Below are positions 1-12,600 of a stretch of DNA of 64,000 bases, piece by piece. Positions within the stretch are counted from its first letter, which is position 1. The number at the start of each line of letters is the position of its first letter. The DNA is taken from contig OX637344.1 of NCBI GenBank assembly GCA_951799405.1, positions 12,462,001-12,526,000 of the forward strand. The letters are read 5' to 3'. The notes beneath the pieces were generated by a model. It searched no databases. It was not told the DNA's origin and saw only the letters and a program-made list of their open reading frames with translations. The position numbers were made by a program, and so were the translations under genes. This DNA comes from Agapetus fuscipes (lineage: Eukaryota; Arthropoda; Insecta; Trichoptera; Glossosomatidae).

Positions 1-690
1 TATGAAAAAACTGAAAATCATTAGGCGATAGGTACACGCACAAGACAAAAGGTACAAATTTCGACGGCGATACCCATATATCAAAAGTACTAATATTTTT
101 GTTGAAAAATATTGATATTTTACTCCCAAAAAAAAATGCAACTAAGCTACACATATAGTGTAACTTCTTGCCTGCGTTATCTTCGAAGGGGTCACATGTG
201 GCGATTCGGGACCTATTTATTTTTTACAGGTAAGGGGGCCGGCCTTACACCAACCACTTCAGTTGAAGTGGGGGTTTCCCCGCTCCCGAGAGGGCTGGTT
301 CTCATTTCTTGTGAAGGCTGAGTAAGCTTTGCCGGTATTTTGGGGCCCCGCCTTAATTTTTATCCGGGTACGCTCTTGGGTGGTTGTTAGGAGGTAAAAA
401 AAAATACTTTGCAAATCGCATGCCCAGCTACCGATATTTGTTAAGGAAATTTCAATAATTTATCCTAGTATCCTAGCGCTACATATTCTTTTTTAGTTAA
501 TGGATAGGTATATAATTCAAATTTCCCTACACATCAGGGAAAAATATTTTTCACATCCCCATTACTTGCAAGTTGTGATTCGCATCGCCACAACAAAAAA
601 TAAAGAAGTGTCAAAACTGTCAAAATATTCTGCCAGATATAAATCCAATACGTGTGTTCATTTTTCGTAGTTTGTTATAAATTCGCCAAA
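1..690. other. UFD1 5' flank with a SINE3 remnant
   Basis: The interval before the UFD1 ATG holds a headless, minus-oriented SINE3 copy (about 137-345) followed by AT-rich sequence. The sequence immediately before the ATG is presumably the UFD1 5' UTR and promoter, but no TATA box or initiator could be fixed. Confidence 0.5.
137..345 (-). repeat. SINE3 copy, 3' body only
   Basis: Reverse complement of the SINE3 consensus seen intact at 12079-12397: the TACACATATAGTGTAACTTC tail, a GGGGCCGGCC block, the TTGAAGTGG stem and the TGAAGGCTGAGTAAG block. The tRNA-like head is missing. Confidence 0.75.
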
Positions 691-3600
691 ATGGTAATTT
701 CCACCTTCCTCACGCATCTTTATTTCAAATCCACGAGTTGTTCTAAGATTCGTCACATAATAAATGAACAACGTTTTGTTTTAATGGATCGAAGCAACAA
801 TGGATAGTTCGTATTATTTTTATTGAAAATTATAAATTTGTTTATTGTTTCAGTTTCAGTTTGGGTTCAACATGTTTCAAGAAATAACGAGGCCGTTTGA
901 GATGTCCTACAGATGTTTCTCGGTCTCCATGTTGCCTGGCAATGAACGGCAAGACGTAGAGAGAGGTGGAAAGAGTAAGTCCAACGTCATTTCAATAATT
1001 TCACCAAAATGATCAACAATCTTGCTTAGCGTGCCAAATCACCCCCGAACGGCTCCGATGTTCCATCCATTTTTTTAAAATATTGATCGATAAGGATGAT
1101 GAAAATGAAAAATGGTTCACTTTGCCAATGTCACCCCTTTTTCAGAGTAGGTCGGCAAGAGTTGCAGGACTTATCTTCGTTTGAGATTTGAGTTTTATAT
1201 ATTGTAGGTCCACATGTAAGCGCAAACCAATATGTGTCTGCTTATGGGAATGCATTTAATATGAATCTTAAATGTAATATATATCTCTGCAACTTAGATT
1301 GTAGATATGATGATTTACTATGTGGGTGGTGTTTTTGTGTGAATCACAATTCAAGAGCTGTCTACGAGTCACCTCTACAGAAAGCGCCAATCTTCAAGCC
1401 AGACCCAGTTGCTGGGACCTTTGGTGACTGGTCTTTGTTAATTGCACTACCCATACAAGCGTACATGTAATAATCTATAATCTATGTTGCAAAGATATAA
1501 AGACATTGAAAGCTGATATGTAATGCTCACCCACAGGCAGACAATTGTAAGTTGGCGTTAACACATGCTGCAAGGCAAAGCTAGCAAATGCGTCACAAGG
1601 ATATTGGCTATAACTGCATGAGTGCCCTCCCTGAACGAACACTAGATGTTGCTGCTTGAGGGTTGTCTTCTGGAATCTGTTGCAATCCATCGGAGCTAGA
1701 GCTTCCATACTTTTCCCCCTTATCTGGGCAGTGGGCTCCTTCAGTGTGATTTTGTTGACCCAGCTACTAGAAGTTGCATGTTCAGAGTTCCCCCCTTGAT
1801 GTTTCCAGTAATTATGCCCCCGTCGGCCCTGGAGCAGCTCACCCGCCTGAACATTGTGTACCCCATGATGTTCAAGCTTACCAACAAGAAGAGCAAGCGC
1901 ATCACGCACTGCGGCGTGCTGGAGTTCGTGGCTGATGAGGGGAACGTCTATCTGCCACACTGGGTGAGACACATGCTATACTAACAACCATGATGTTCAA
2001 GCTCACCAGCAACGAGGGCTATACATGCTTTTCATTAAAATCTTAAACTTTCACAACTAGAAACTGTTTAGGTTTTGCAACTGCAAAGTTTACGCAACCT
2101 TCAAGAAAAAAATGGTTACCTTCTCCCTCCGCAGTGTGGAAACCCTCACTTCAATCAAAGTGATTGGATTTCACTCACCACATGTGACTCCTTCGTGGAC
2201 AAGGCAGTAAGCTTGCCTGTGCTTTTATTTTGGGTTTGAAATAGGCACTGAAATAATCTCTAACACCTCTGGGGGGGATCGAAAGCAAGCATTCTACCAA
2301 CTGAGCTATAGACAATTTTTCTGTCCAGGATTTGAATCAGACATATTCTGGGAACGAGTGACATCTCAATTTTTTCCCGGCTATTTGGTCTAATCTAATC
2401 TAATCTAAGTTGCCAAGATATGTTACATTGGAGATTCACACTACATGCATTCTCACAACCATACACGTACAAGTTCGCGCTTACACATGCCACATGTGAA
2501 CCCACAACATAAAAACCAAATCGCAAATGGGCATACCCCCTGCAACTCTTGCCGTCCTTCCCTGAAACAGGGGGGACATTGGCAAAGTGAAACATTTTTA
2601 CAGCATTGGTGGTCAGCCGCATACCAACCTATATGTCAAGGAACAATTTGGTGCAGACTAGAATAGACTCAAAATATTTGTTGTGTCATCTTGCCAGACT
2701 AAAGACAGGACAGAGCGTCATAATTTCAATACTATATTATGTCGCTAGTTTGAAAAGACAGGAAAGTGCACCGTACTGGATTTAGCATTTCCACCAAGTG
2801 TATGGGCTGACAGTGCTGTGGACTACAAAATATCCCTGATTATCGGGAATCCATTTTATATATACTACGGGTGACGTCACATAGCAGAGGGATATTTTGA
2901 ATGTTGGTAGTCCATTGATACTCATACCTTGGTATTGTTATACAGATGATGTCTAACCTGGCACTGGAAGAAGGAGCTATGATATTGATAGAGAGTGTGT
3001 CCCTGCCCGTCGCCACCTTCTCCAGGTTCCAACCACTGTCTGAGGACTTCCTGGATATCACAAACCCCAAAGCAGGTAAATATCTATTGATTCAACCATC
3101 AAGTTGTGGAAGAGTTCAACAATAATCATGTCACGTGATACAACCAACTCAACTCAGGTTGTTCTACTGAAAACCTGTGCTATATACTTGCCAACATCAA
3201 TTGTCATTTCCTTACAGTGCCTCAGAACAAAGGCAACTATGCAATGCAATTAAAACCTCTGCAGGAAATAAACAAATATTAGGGTGGCACCAATGACGAA
3301 GTCCTCCGACGTACCACAAAGGAATTTCTGCCAACAATTTAACACAGAAAGCTGATCTACTTTGGTCACGCAATGAGAAATACCGTCTTCATCTTATCAC
3401 ACAGGGTAAGATTGAGGAGAGATGAACTCAGGGTCGCTGAAGGACATTGTGGCTGAAAAACCTGTGACAATGGTTCAACAAAAGCACCAGGTTCCAGTTT
3501 TGAGTAGCAGCATTCGAGGTCAAAATAGCAACAGTAATCGCTGATCTTCGATAGAAGTGGCACCAAAAGAAGATGAAGATTGATTTCTTAGGTGATTTCT

Positions 3601-6600
3601 CTGCAAGCTTGATCGTCACTATAGAGACCGCCAGTTACAAGCCAAGCAGGACCCAGTTGCTGTAAGGCTGGATGGACCTTTGGCGGTTCAAACTGTGTCT
3701 TTTAGCCCCTAGTTGGACCACAAATACGGTGGAGATTTTCCTATCAAAGATGTTGAGAGAGTGTTGGTCACGCTTTATGTTTTGGAGGAGCTCAAATTTA
3801 ATAACAGTGCAATTAATTCACAGCAAAAAAATGCTATTAAGGTACACAGATAAAGCATGTACTATCATTTATTTTTCAGTATTGGAAAATGGTTTAAGAA
3901 ACTTTGCCTGCCTGACGAGTGGGGATGTGATAGCCATCAAGTATAACTCTAAAGTGTATGAGATGCGGGTGCTGGAGACCAAGCCGGGGAACGCTGTCAC
4001 CATCATAGAGTGCGACATGAATGTGAGTCTATTTTCTTAATATCTAAAATCTAACATGCGAAAATATTTTATTTTATTTAGATCTTTCGGTGTGTGATTC
4101 ACAAAAAAACGTCATATCTTTTGATGGATCCTGAGATGAGGATGCCCAGCTATTGTTCCACCTTTTAGGAGATCTTCCACTGGGTGCTGATTCATTTTGG
4201 CAACTTATTATCTACTATCGGTGCTATTCTAAGACATTTTAGTCGTACGTTGAGCCTACGCTTTGACAAACGAATGATTCCTGGGTTAGAAGTCTCATCA
4301 CCACGGTTTTTCTTACCTACCGAATATCGGTAATATTTGTCGGTGTTATGGCCGAGGGGGCCAAGTAGGCTGATCTTTCTAGCGTGTTTGGAATAGAACA
4401 ACGTTGGTTCGATCCCCGCCTGGGTCATTTGACCATAACTTTGACCCTGGTTCAACACATGTTATTGGGTAATTATTAATTAATAATTCATTAAAATAAA
4501 CAATAATGAATTATTAATTGATGATATTAATACCTGTTTCTGGCCAGGCAGAATAGGTTGGTGAATTGCATTCCCCTTAACAAATCTATTTAAAAAAAAT
4601 TGCATGAAGACCTGTCAATCCAAGATGGCCGCAAGTGAACAGCTGATTAGACATTGACAGGTCTCCATACTAATATGAACGATATTCGGTAGGTAGGATC
4701 CTACCGTGAGACTTCCAGCCCAGGAATCATTCGTTTGTCAAAACGTGGGCTCAACGGACGACCAAAATGTCTAAGAATAGCACCGTATGTGTACCAGCAG
4801 TACCGTCTCCTTCATCTTATCATTCAGGGTAAGATTGAGGGGAGAAGATCTCAGGGACGCCGAAGGACATCGTGGCTGAAAAACCTGCGACAGTGGTTTG
4901 GCAGAAGCACCAAGTCCCTGTTTCGAGCCGCAGCATCTAAAGTGAAAATAGCCATGATGATCGCCGATCTTCGATAGAAGTGGCACAAAAGAAGAAGTGT
5001 ACCAGCAAATCTTTCCCTACTTCTTTACTGAAAAGCTTTGTTTGTTTCTTGTGAAAAACCATCATTAATGGCAGAACAACCCGGGGGTGGGCCCGGGCCT
5101 CCTCAATCAACCGCAGCCAACCTACCGCACGACAGTCTGCCACCACTCCGTCCAGCCACTTTATTCTAGGTCTTCCCATCACGACCATCTTATCCAAGTT
5201 CCAATGGTCCATTCCCTGGGTGTGACCCAGGCAATCCAGTCTGCTTACTTTTATTGACCGGACCTCGTCAATGTCTTGGTATAGATTGTATAATTCAGAG
5301 TTTTATCTTCTTCGCCATATTACGTTCCCATCCTTAAGGGTGCGATCCACACATATTCAAGATTTTTTTTTTTAAAGTATGTTTTCATTTATTTTTTTAG
5401 AGCATGATTAAGACATAAATTAATATTTTAAAAATATACTTAAGATTAATCAACATTTAAACTATTTATCATATTTTTCTCAAAAGTCAAATAAATTATT
5501 TACGTGTATAAATCAAAGCTTAATCGGGACTTGTTTTTGCTAGTTGCGGAAAGAGCTTTGCTAAAAAGCATATCCTCCAAAAACAAAAAAAAAATCTTAA
5601 TTTTTTCTATGATAGAATAATTTTAAAAGAGTTTGTTGAAGGCATGATCAGATTACTTTTTTGAAATTTGATATTGTTTTCATTATTTTACCTTTTGAAT
5701 ATTGCAAAATTTCTTTTTTTTTTGTATTTTTCGTACACGTTTTTTTCCGACATTTAAAGTTTTAAAAAAATAAATGAAAAACATGTCATGTAGATAAAGT
5801 CTTTTTTAAACCTATAACAACAAAACAAATAGTCGAAAAATTTTTTTTCATGGGTTTTTTCCTTATTTCGCAAACCTTTAAAATTCTGTTCAAAATGAAT
5901 CAGTTTCCCTTTGTTCTTCAAGGGGCTCGGACGTCGGACCTGTGCCGCTTGCTTGTCCAACCTCTCTACCGCACGGTACTTCTCCCTCACACACGCAGAG
6001 CATATGGGTTGAAGGCAACGTGTATTACAAAACATATGCACTCGTCTGCTGTGATTGAATAAAAATAATAATCTAAAATATAAATTATTGAAAAAAACGC
6101 ATTACAACTGTAAAGTCGGAAAATTTCTTTATTTTTGTAGTATGTTTTTGAAATATGGAATTTATCATCAAAGCAATTGTGTGTCGTGCTGAAAATGACT
6201 ATTAACATTTAAGATTCACAATTCATGTGCGCTCAAATAGATTCAAAACGCACATCTAAATCTAAGTTGCAAATATATGTATCATTTGAGATTCATATTA
6301 AATGCATTCCGACAAGCAGACACGCATAATTTCGCGCTCACACATGCCGCATGTGGACCTACAGTATAAAAACCCAATCTCAAATGAACATAAGCCCTGC
6401 GACTCTTGCCGACCTTCCCTGAAACAGGGGTGACATTGGCAAAGTGAACCATTTTTTACAGTATGGGGGGTCAGCCTCATACCAACCTATAAGTCAAGGA
6501 ATTTATTTTTTACAGATAATTTACACAAAAACAACGCTCATCAAATAAATCAGCCTAATTTTTTTTTTTTTTAGCCTTCAGCTCCACAGTAATAGGATAT

Positions 6601-9600
6601 TTCTTTAGAATAGGTGCATTCCGTAGCGACGGTCAAGTTCGGCTCTCGAGGAGTGTTTCGCATCACTTTAGAATAAACACAACTAAGCTGCACATATGGT
6701 GTAACTTCTTGCCTGCGTTATCCCCGAAAGGGTCGCATGTGGCGATTTGGGACCTATTTATTTTTACAGGTAAGGGGGCCGGCCTCACACCAACCACTTT
6801 CAATTTAAGTAGGGGTTTTCCAGCTCCCGGGGGGGCTGGTTCTCCTTTCTTGTGAAGGCTGAGTAAACCTTGCGATCGAACCCTTGCTCTCAGCATGGAA
6901 TGCAAGCATTTTACCAATTGAACTATCGACCTTTTTACGAGCTTGGTCGTCGTCGCTACAAAGTGTCAATTCTCAAGCAAGACCAGTTGCTGTAAGGCTG
7001 GATGGAGCTTTGGTTACCGGTCATGGGTAAAGGTTCATAAATTTTTCAACCCAGCGAAGAGCAAATTTGAAAATATAAATGGCATATTTTTTGTCCTCCG
7101 CCGGGATTCGAACCCACAACCTTTCAGTTACGAGTCCGAAGCGTTACCACTTGCACTACGGACCAGTCATCACAAGAATAATTATTATTATACAGATTAT
7201 GACAAAAAAAAAATTGTTTTGCAAATCATTTTACTATTATGTCTTTCAATGGAAATAGGATAATATTATGTTAAACAATGGTTCTTTGTTCAAATTTTAC
7301 CTACCAGGATAAAAAGGCTTCTCGATTTTTGAATGACATTTTTCTATGACTTATGCTTACCAAGTGACCTTATCTAAGCTGCAAGGATATGTTACATTGG
7401 GTGATTCACATTATATGCATTCTCACAAGCAGACACGTACAAGTTCGCGCTTAAGACCCCATAGAGCGAATACGTCCAAAACGGTGTTCCGGGTTTTAAA
7501 TGTCCATAATGTTTACTTTTTTTTTAAAATCTTTTACTGTCAGAATACAATAAAGAAATGTATAAACTACAGATTGACCGTTTCCAAAAATGATAGAAGT
7601 TATTTGAATTCTGTCAAAATGAACACAAACTAATGAAATATTACGAAATAATGCTATCTGGGTTCAATGAATAACTTGAATTTTTTGAATGGAAGGATAC
7701 AAAAAATATGTATAAATGGTAAGTTTATTAATCAAACTCAAAATTGATCGCATTTTTTTTTCGTAATAATGCATGTAAATTGTACAAAATAAAATAAACA
7801 AAACAGCTTCAAAAATCCCATACTAATTTTGTAGGGAAACAATTTGACAGAAAAACGCAGTGGTTTGCTCGGCGTTCCCGCCAGTCTGGAGCAAACTGTG
7901 AAGGCGAGAGGACGTCTGTTCGCTCCGCATGAATTCTAGCGCGCAGAAAAAAGAATACAGGCTTCAAATAAAAAAACCCGATTAGTATATAAAAATATTT
8001 TCTTCACGTAAAATATTATTTGTAAATAAATGTGTGTCAATTAATCAAAAATGTCTTTCGTTTTTTTTTTAGAAAATATGGGAGTACGAAAACAAAAATA
8101 CTATAATAAAAAAAGTAATCGAAGATTGTTTAGAAAAAAAAAGGTAAATTTTTCTACTTCCATATGATAATAATAATATAATATAATAATATTAGGATGA
8201 TTTATTTGGTGAGCGCTGTTTTTGTGTGTATCACACCTCAAGAGCCCTCTGCGAGCTTGGTCGTCGCTGTAGAAAGCGCCAATTCTCAAGCAAGACCCAG
8301 TTGTTGTAAGGTTGGATGGACCTTTCAGTGACCGGTCTTTGGTAAAGGTTTATGAATTTTTCAACTCAGCGAGAGCACATTCGAAATATAAATGGTATAT
8401 TTTTGTGCTCCGCCGAGATCCGAATCCACAACCTTCCATTTACGAGTTCGAAGTGTTTCCACTACGGACTACGGACCGGTCCAAGATGCCAACGACGCGC
8501 GGTGTACGTGAGCGGTCACCCATCCAAGTACTGTCCGCGCCCAATGTTGCTTGATCATTCCCATGTTTTTTTTTGCATTATTGAACTATACACGGATGCA
8601 TAAATGAACGTGATTACTTTTTTAAAATACAAAAATGTATTTACATAATGGCGCTGAAAATGCTCATAGCAGATATAATAATAGGATGATTTATTTGGTG
8701 AGCGCTGTTTTTGTGTGTATCACGCAGATCACGGTCAAAACTTCCCAACTCTTGAAGCTTCAGTTACCATAGATCATGGCAGCAGTACCCCGAGTGTAAC
8801 TTGTGTAAACTTATCTCGATTGTCTAAATCGAAAAAAAAATAAAACAAAATCAAGACGTGCCGTCGTATATTTCATTCATTTTCGATTTACGCAATCGAA
8901 GGGAGTTTATAATTATTATATACTCGAGGTCGAGGCTGCTCCAGTGAGATACATATTATAATTCACGCAAGCCCTACGCTACGGACAACGGAATTATTAT
9001 TATTGCTGATGTCAAGCAGTCAGTTCAATGATACGAGTATAATATTATGACAATCAGGTACGGCTCGTAGCATACCGTGCAACGTAGGCTTTATTCTCAA
9101 AAATATTTTAATTTGTATAAAAGGTTGGTATGAGGCTGACCACCCATACTGTAAATAATAGTTCACTTTACGAATGTCACCCCTGTTCTAGGGAAGGTCG
9201 GCAAGAGTTGCAGAGCTTATGTTATTTTGAGATTGGGTTTTTATGTTGTCCTTATACATGTCTGCTTGTGGAAATGCATGTTATAGGAGTTTTCAAATGT
9301 AAAATAATATCTTTGCAACTAAGATTCAAATTTGGATGAAATTTGATTAACGCCTTACATTGTATTTGCCCGTCTGAAAGATAGTACTAATAACAAATAT
9401 AAAAAACCATTTGTGCAGATATTAAGACAAAACAATTGAAAATACATTCAGGGTTTTTTTATTTAAAAATTGTGGAATGCCACATTACTAAAGCATTCAC
9501 CCTTTTTTATTCCAAACTTGAGATGTTTTGTTTTGTCGAAGTCTTTATTATCACATTTATTTTACCTATTGCATTTAGCTCTTCGTGTGTCCCGTGAAAA

Positions 9601-12600
9601 AAAGTAATGTTATGCTTTAAAATGTCAGAAAACAAGAAAAAAATCAAGTAAAAAGTGAAAAATTAGAGTTTTTCGTGTTTTTTTTATCGAGCAAACTTTT
9701 CAGAATCGTGCTGTCAAGCGATTGCAACTCTTTATTATAATGGCAGTAAAAAAGTCTGATGTGTATGAATAATAGTGTTAAAATTTTCATTGATTTGGAT
9801 CCTTTACTTTCCGAAAAATGTAATTTGGTTAGGCAAACATGTTTGCCGTTTATATCGCACGGCACCGCTTGACATTTTGCGCCGGGTAGCGCTTCGAGTT
9901 GAAAAGAGACAAACATAATATTCGATTCGAATAGATTTGCCACGTGCGCCAAGTATTTACTTTATAATATATACTTTTGACGTACCTTTACCCGCAAATG
10001 TATGAAAACTTAAATAGCGTTCCTAGTTAGCGTTCCAGTTTCCTTGTTTTTTTAAACGTTGTTGTTTAGTTTACACGTATGTTTTTTTTTACTTAAAAGG
10101 TACTTCTCTGAAGACGATAATAAAACTTTTGCAAAACGTAACAAGGAATTCTTCTTCTTCTTTCAGTAGGTACCATTTTTAACAAATATCGGCGATGATC
10201 ATGGATATTTTTACTATGTATGCTACAGGTCTAAATAAGGATTTGGTGCTTTTGTTAACTACTAGGTAGGTCCATTTGCGGCATGTGTAAGCACGAACTT
10301 ATACGTGTCTACTTGTACAAATGCATGTTATATAAGTTCCTAAATGTACTATATCTATGCAACTTAGATTCTTATTTAGATATTGCCCTATATTCTAATA
10401 AATTGAACGGCCTGTCTACTGATAGAACACTTGAGCTATGATAGAAACAAAAACAATGCTTACCGAATAAATCATTCTGTAAATTTATTATAAATAAAAA
10501 TGGAAATATTATTTGGTTATACAGCCGTACAGTATATATTTTATCACGTTGAGTTTACTGTTTGCATGTAATTCACATCTCAATGGCCCGAACTGAAATG
10601 CCACCGGTATTATCCAACTTTAATTTTTACAATAGGTATGTAACAGTTTACAAAAATGAAATTTATCTCTGTAAAAAAATGTATGCAGGCATCACACGCA
10701 GTATGTACACCTTTAACCTTATATTCTACATCCATATTCCTCAAATGTATGAGGTATATAAAAATGCAAAATATAAGCCATAATGATTATCAAAAATGAA
10801 CACTTCCATTTATGTTATGATTTATCTGAGTTTGAGTGATCGCGCGTGCACGGAGCGGTAGAGTCGATGCGCGCGCCGCAGCGCGCGGGAACCGAAGCAA
10901 TTAGAGGTCAAAACTCAAAGGCATATTTGGAAGGCGCCCTCTTAAACATGCCGCATGTGGACCTTCAATAGAAAACCCGTATTTCAAATGAACATACACC
11001 CTGCAACTCCTGCCGACCTTCCCTAAAACAGGGTTGACATTGGCAAAGTGAACCATTTTCTACAGAATGGGTGTTCAGCCGCTTACCATATATTGCATAC
11101 CGCATATAATATTTGTTTATTTATTTTCGAAAAACATAAACATACGTGTAAGTACATAACATACGTGTACATAACATACAGGGTTTTTCCCCCAAACTTT
11201 AGGTATAAACCGCGAAGTCAAGGAATTGTTCCTCAATGTTCATCTAAAAAAATACGACTCAGCTTTATATAATTTGTAGTGTAACTTCTTGCAGCGTTAT
11301 CACCGAAGTGGCGATAGTAAACTTATTCCAACCACTTCAGTTGAAGTGGTGGTTTTCCAGCTATCTCAAGGGTGGTTCACATAACTCTGAGTAAGCCATG
11401 CCGGTGGGTTTGAAATAAACACCGAAACGGGAAATTATTTCTGACACCCTGACTCAAAATATCTTCGCAACTCAAATTATAAATTATTTTTTACTCACCA
11501 ACGGTCTCTAGTTTTCCTCGAACAACGGTTCTCACAAATCTCTCTGAAGGAATATTTGGTACGCGTATTATAATTTCAGAAACGTCTTCATCCATCCTGA
11601 AAGGAAACAATTGAAATGCTGGAAAAATTGCGGAAATAGAACTTAGTAAAAGTTTCAATTTATAATTTTTGGATGAAATTTTTCAAGCAAAACACTGTTT
11701 ATTTTCACTATAGACTTTATTTAAAAGATTAAAATCTTTAAAACAAAATTACGAACGTTAGTAAAAGTGTTTAGATTGTATTAAAATTGTTACTTGCATG
11801 ATTTTACTTGTGAAACGCCAAAACATTTCGTGCGAACTTCTTGGTGTTCCAATTTTAAATTTAATTTTTCATCGACAATGAGGAGTATTTGAGTGTGGCA
11901 AAAAAATAAATTGATAAATATCGGATTCATTTTCTACCTAACATATGATTTTTTTAACCCAACGACGAATGTATTAAACAAGAACGAAATTAAGCAAACA
12001 CATATAGTGTAACTTATTGCCCGCGTTATCCCCGAAGGGGTCGCATGTGGCAATTCGGGACCTATTTATTTTTACAGGTCGATAGCTCAGGTGGTAGAGT
12101 GCTTGCATTCCATGCCGAAAGCTCGGGTTCGAATCCCACCGAGGGTGTCAGAAATGATTTCCCGTTTCGGTGTTTATTTCAAACCCCAAAATAAAATACC
12201 GGCAAGGTTTACTCAGCCTTCACAAGAAATGAGTACCAGCGCTCTCGGGAGCTGGAAAACCTCCACTTCAACTGAAGTGGTTGGCGTAAGGCCGGCCCCC
12301 TTACCTGTAAAAATAAATAGGTTCAACTCGCTACATACGACCCCTTCGGAGATAACGCGGCAGGAAGTTACACTATATGTGTAGCTTAGTTGCGTTGCGG
12401 TAAGGGGGCCGGCCTCACACCAACCCTTTTAGTTGAAGTGGAGGTTTCCCATCTCCCGAGGGGATTGTTTCTTATTTCTTGTGAAGGCTGAGTAAGCCTT
12501 GCCGGTATTTTGGGCTTGAAATAAACACTGAACCCTTGCTCTCCGTATATAATGCAAGCATTCTACCATTAACTGAGCTATCGACTGGACTTTTTACGAG

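Noticed and set aside
9644..9952. Minus-strand frame of 102 codons
   Set aside because: Some protein-like stretches, but no recognised domain, splice partner or promoter; too weak to call.
12079..12150. tRNA genes at the many GGTTCGAATCC matches
   Set aside because: Each belongs to a SINE head with a fixed downstream body, and no intact acceptor stem and cloverleaf could be paired.
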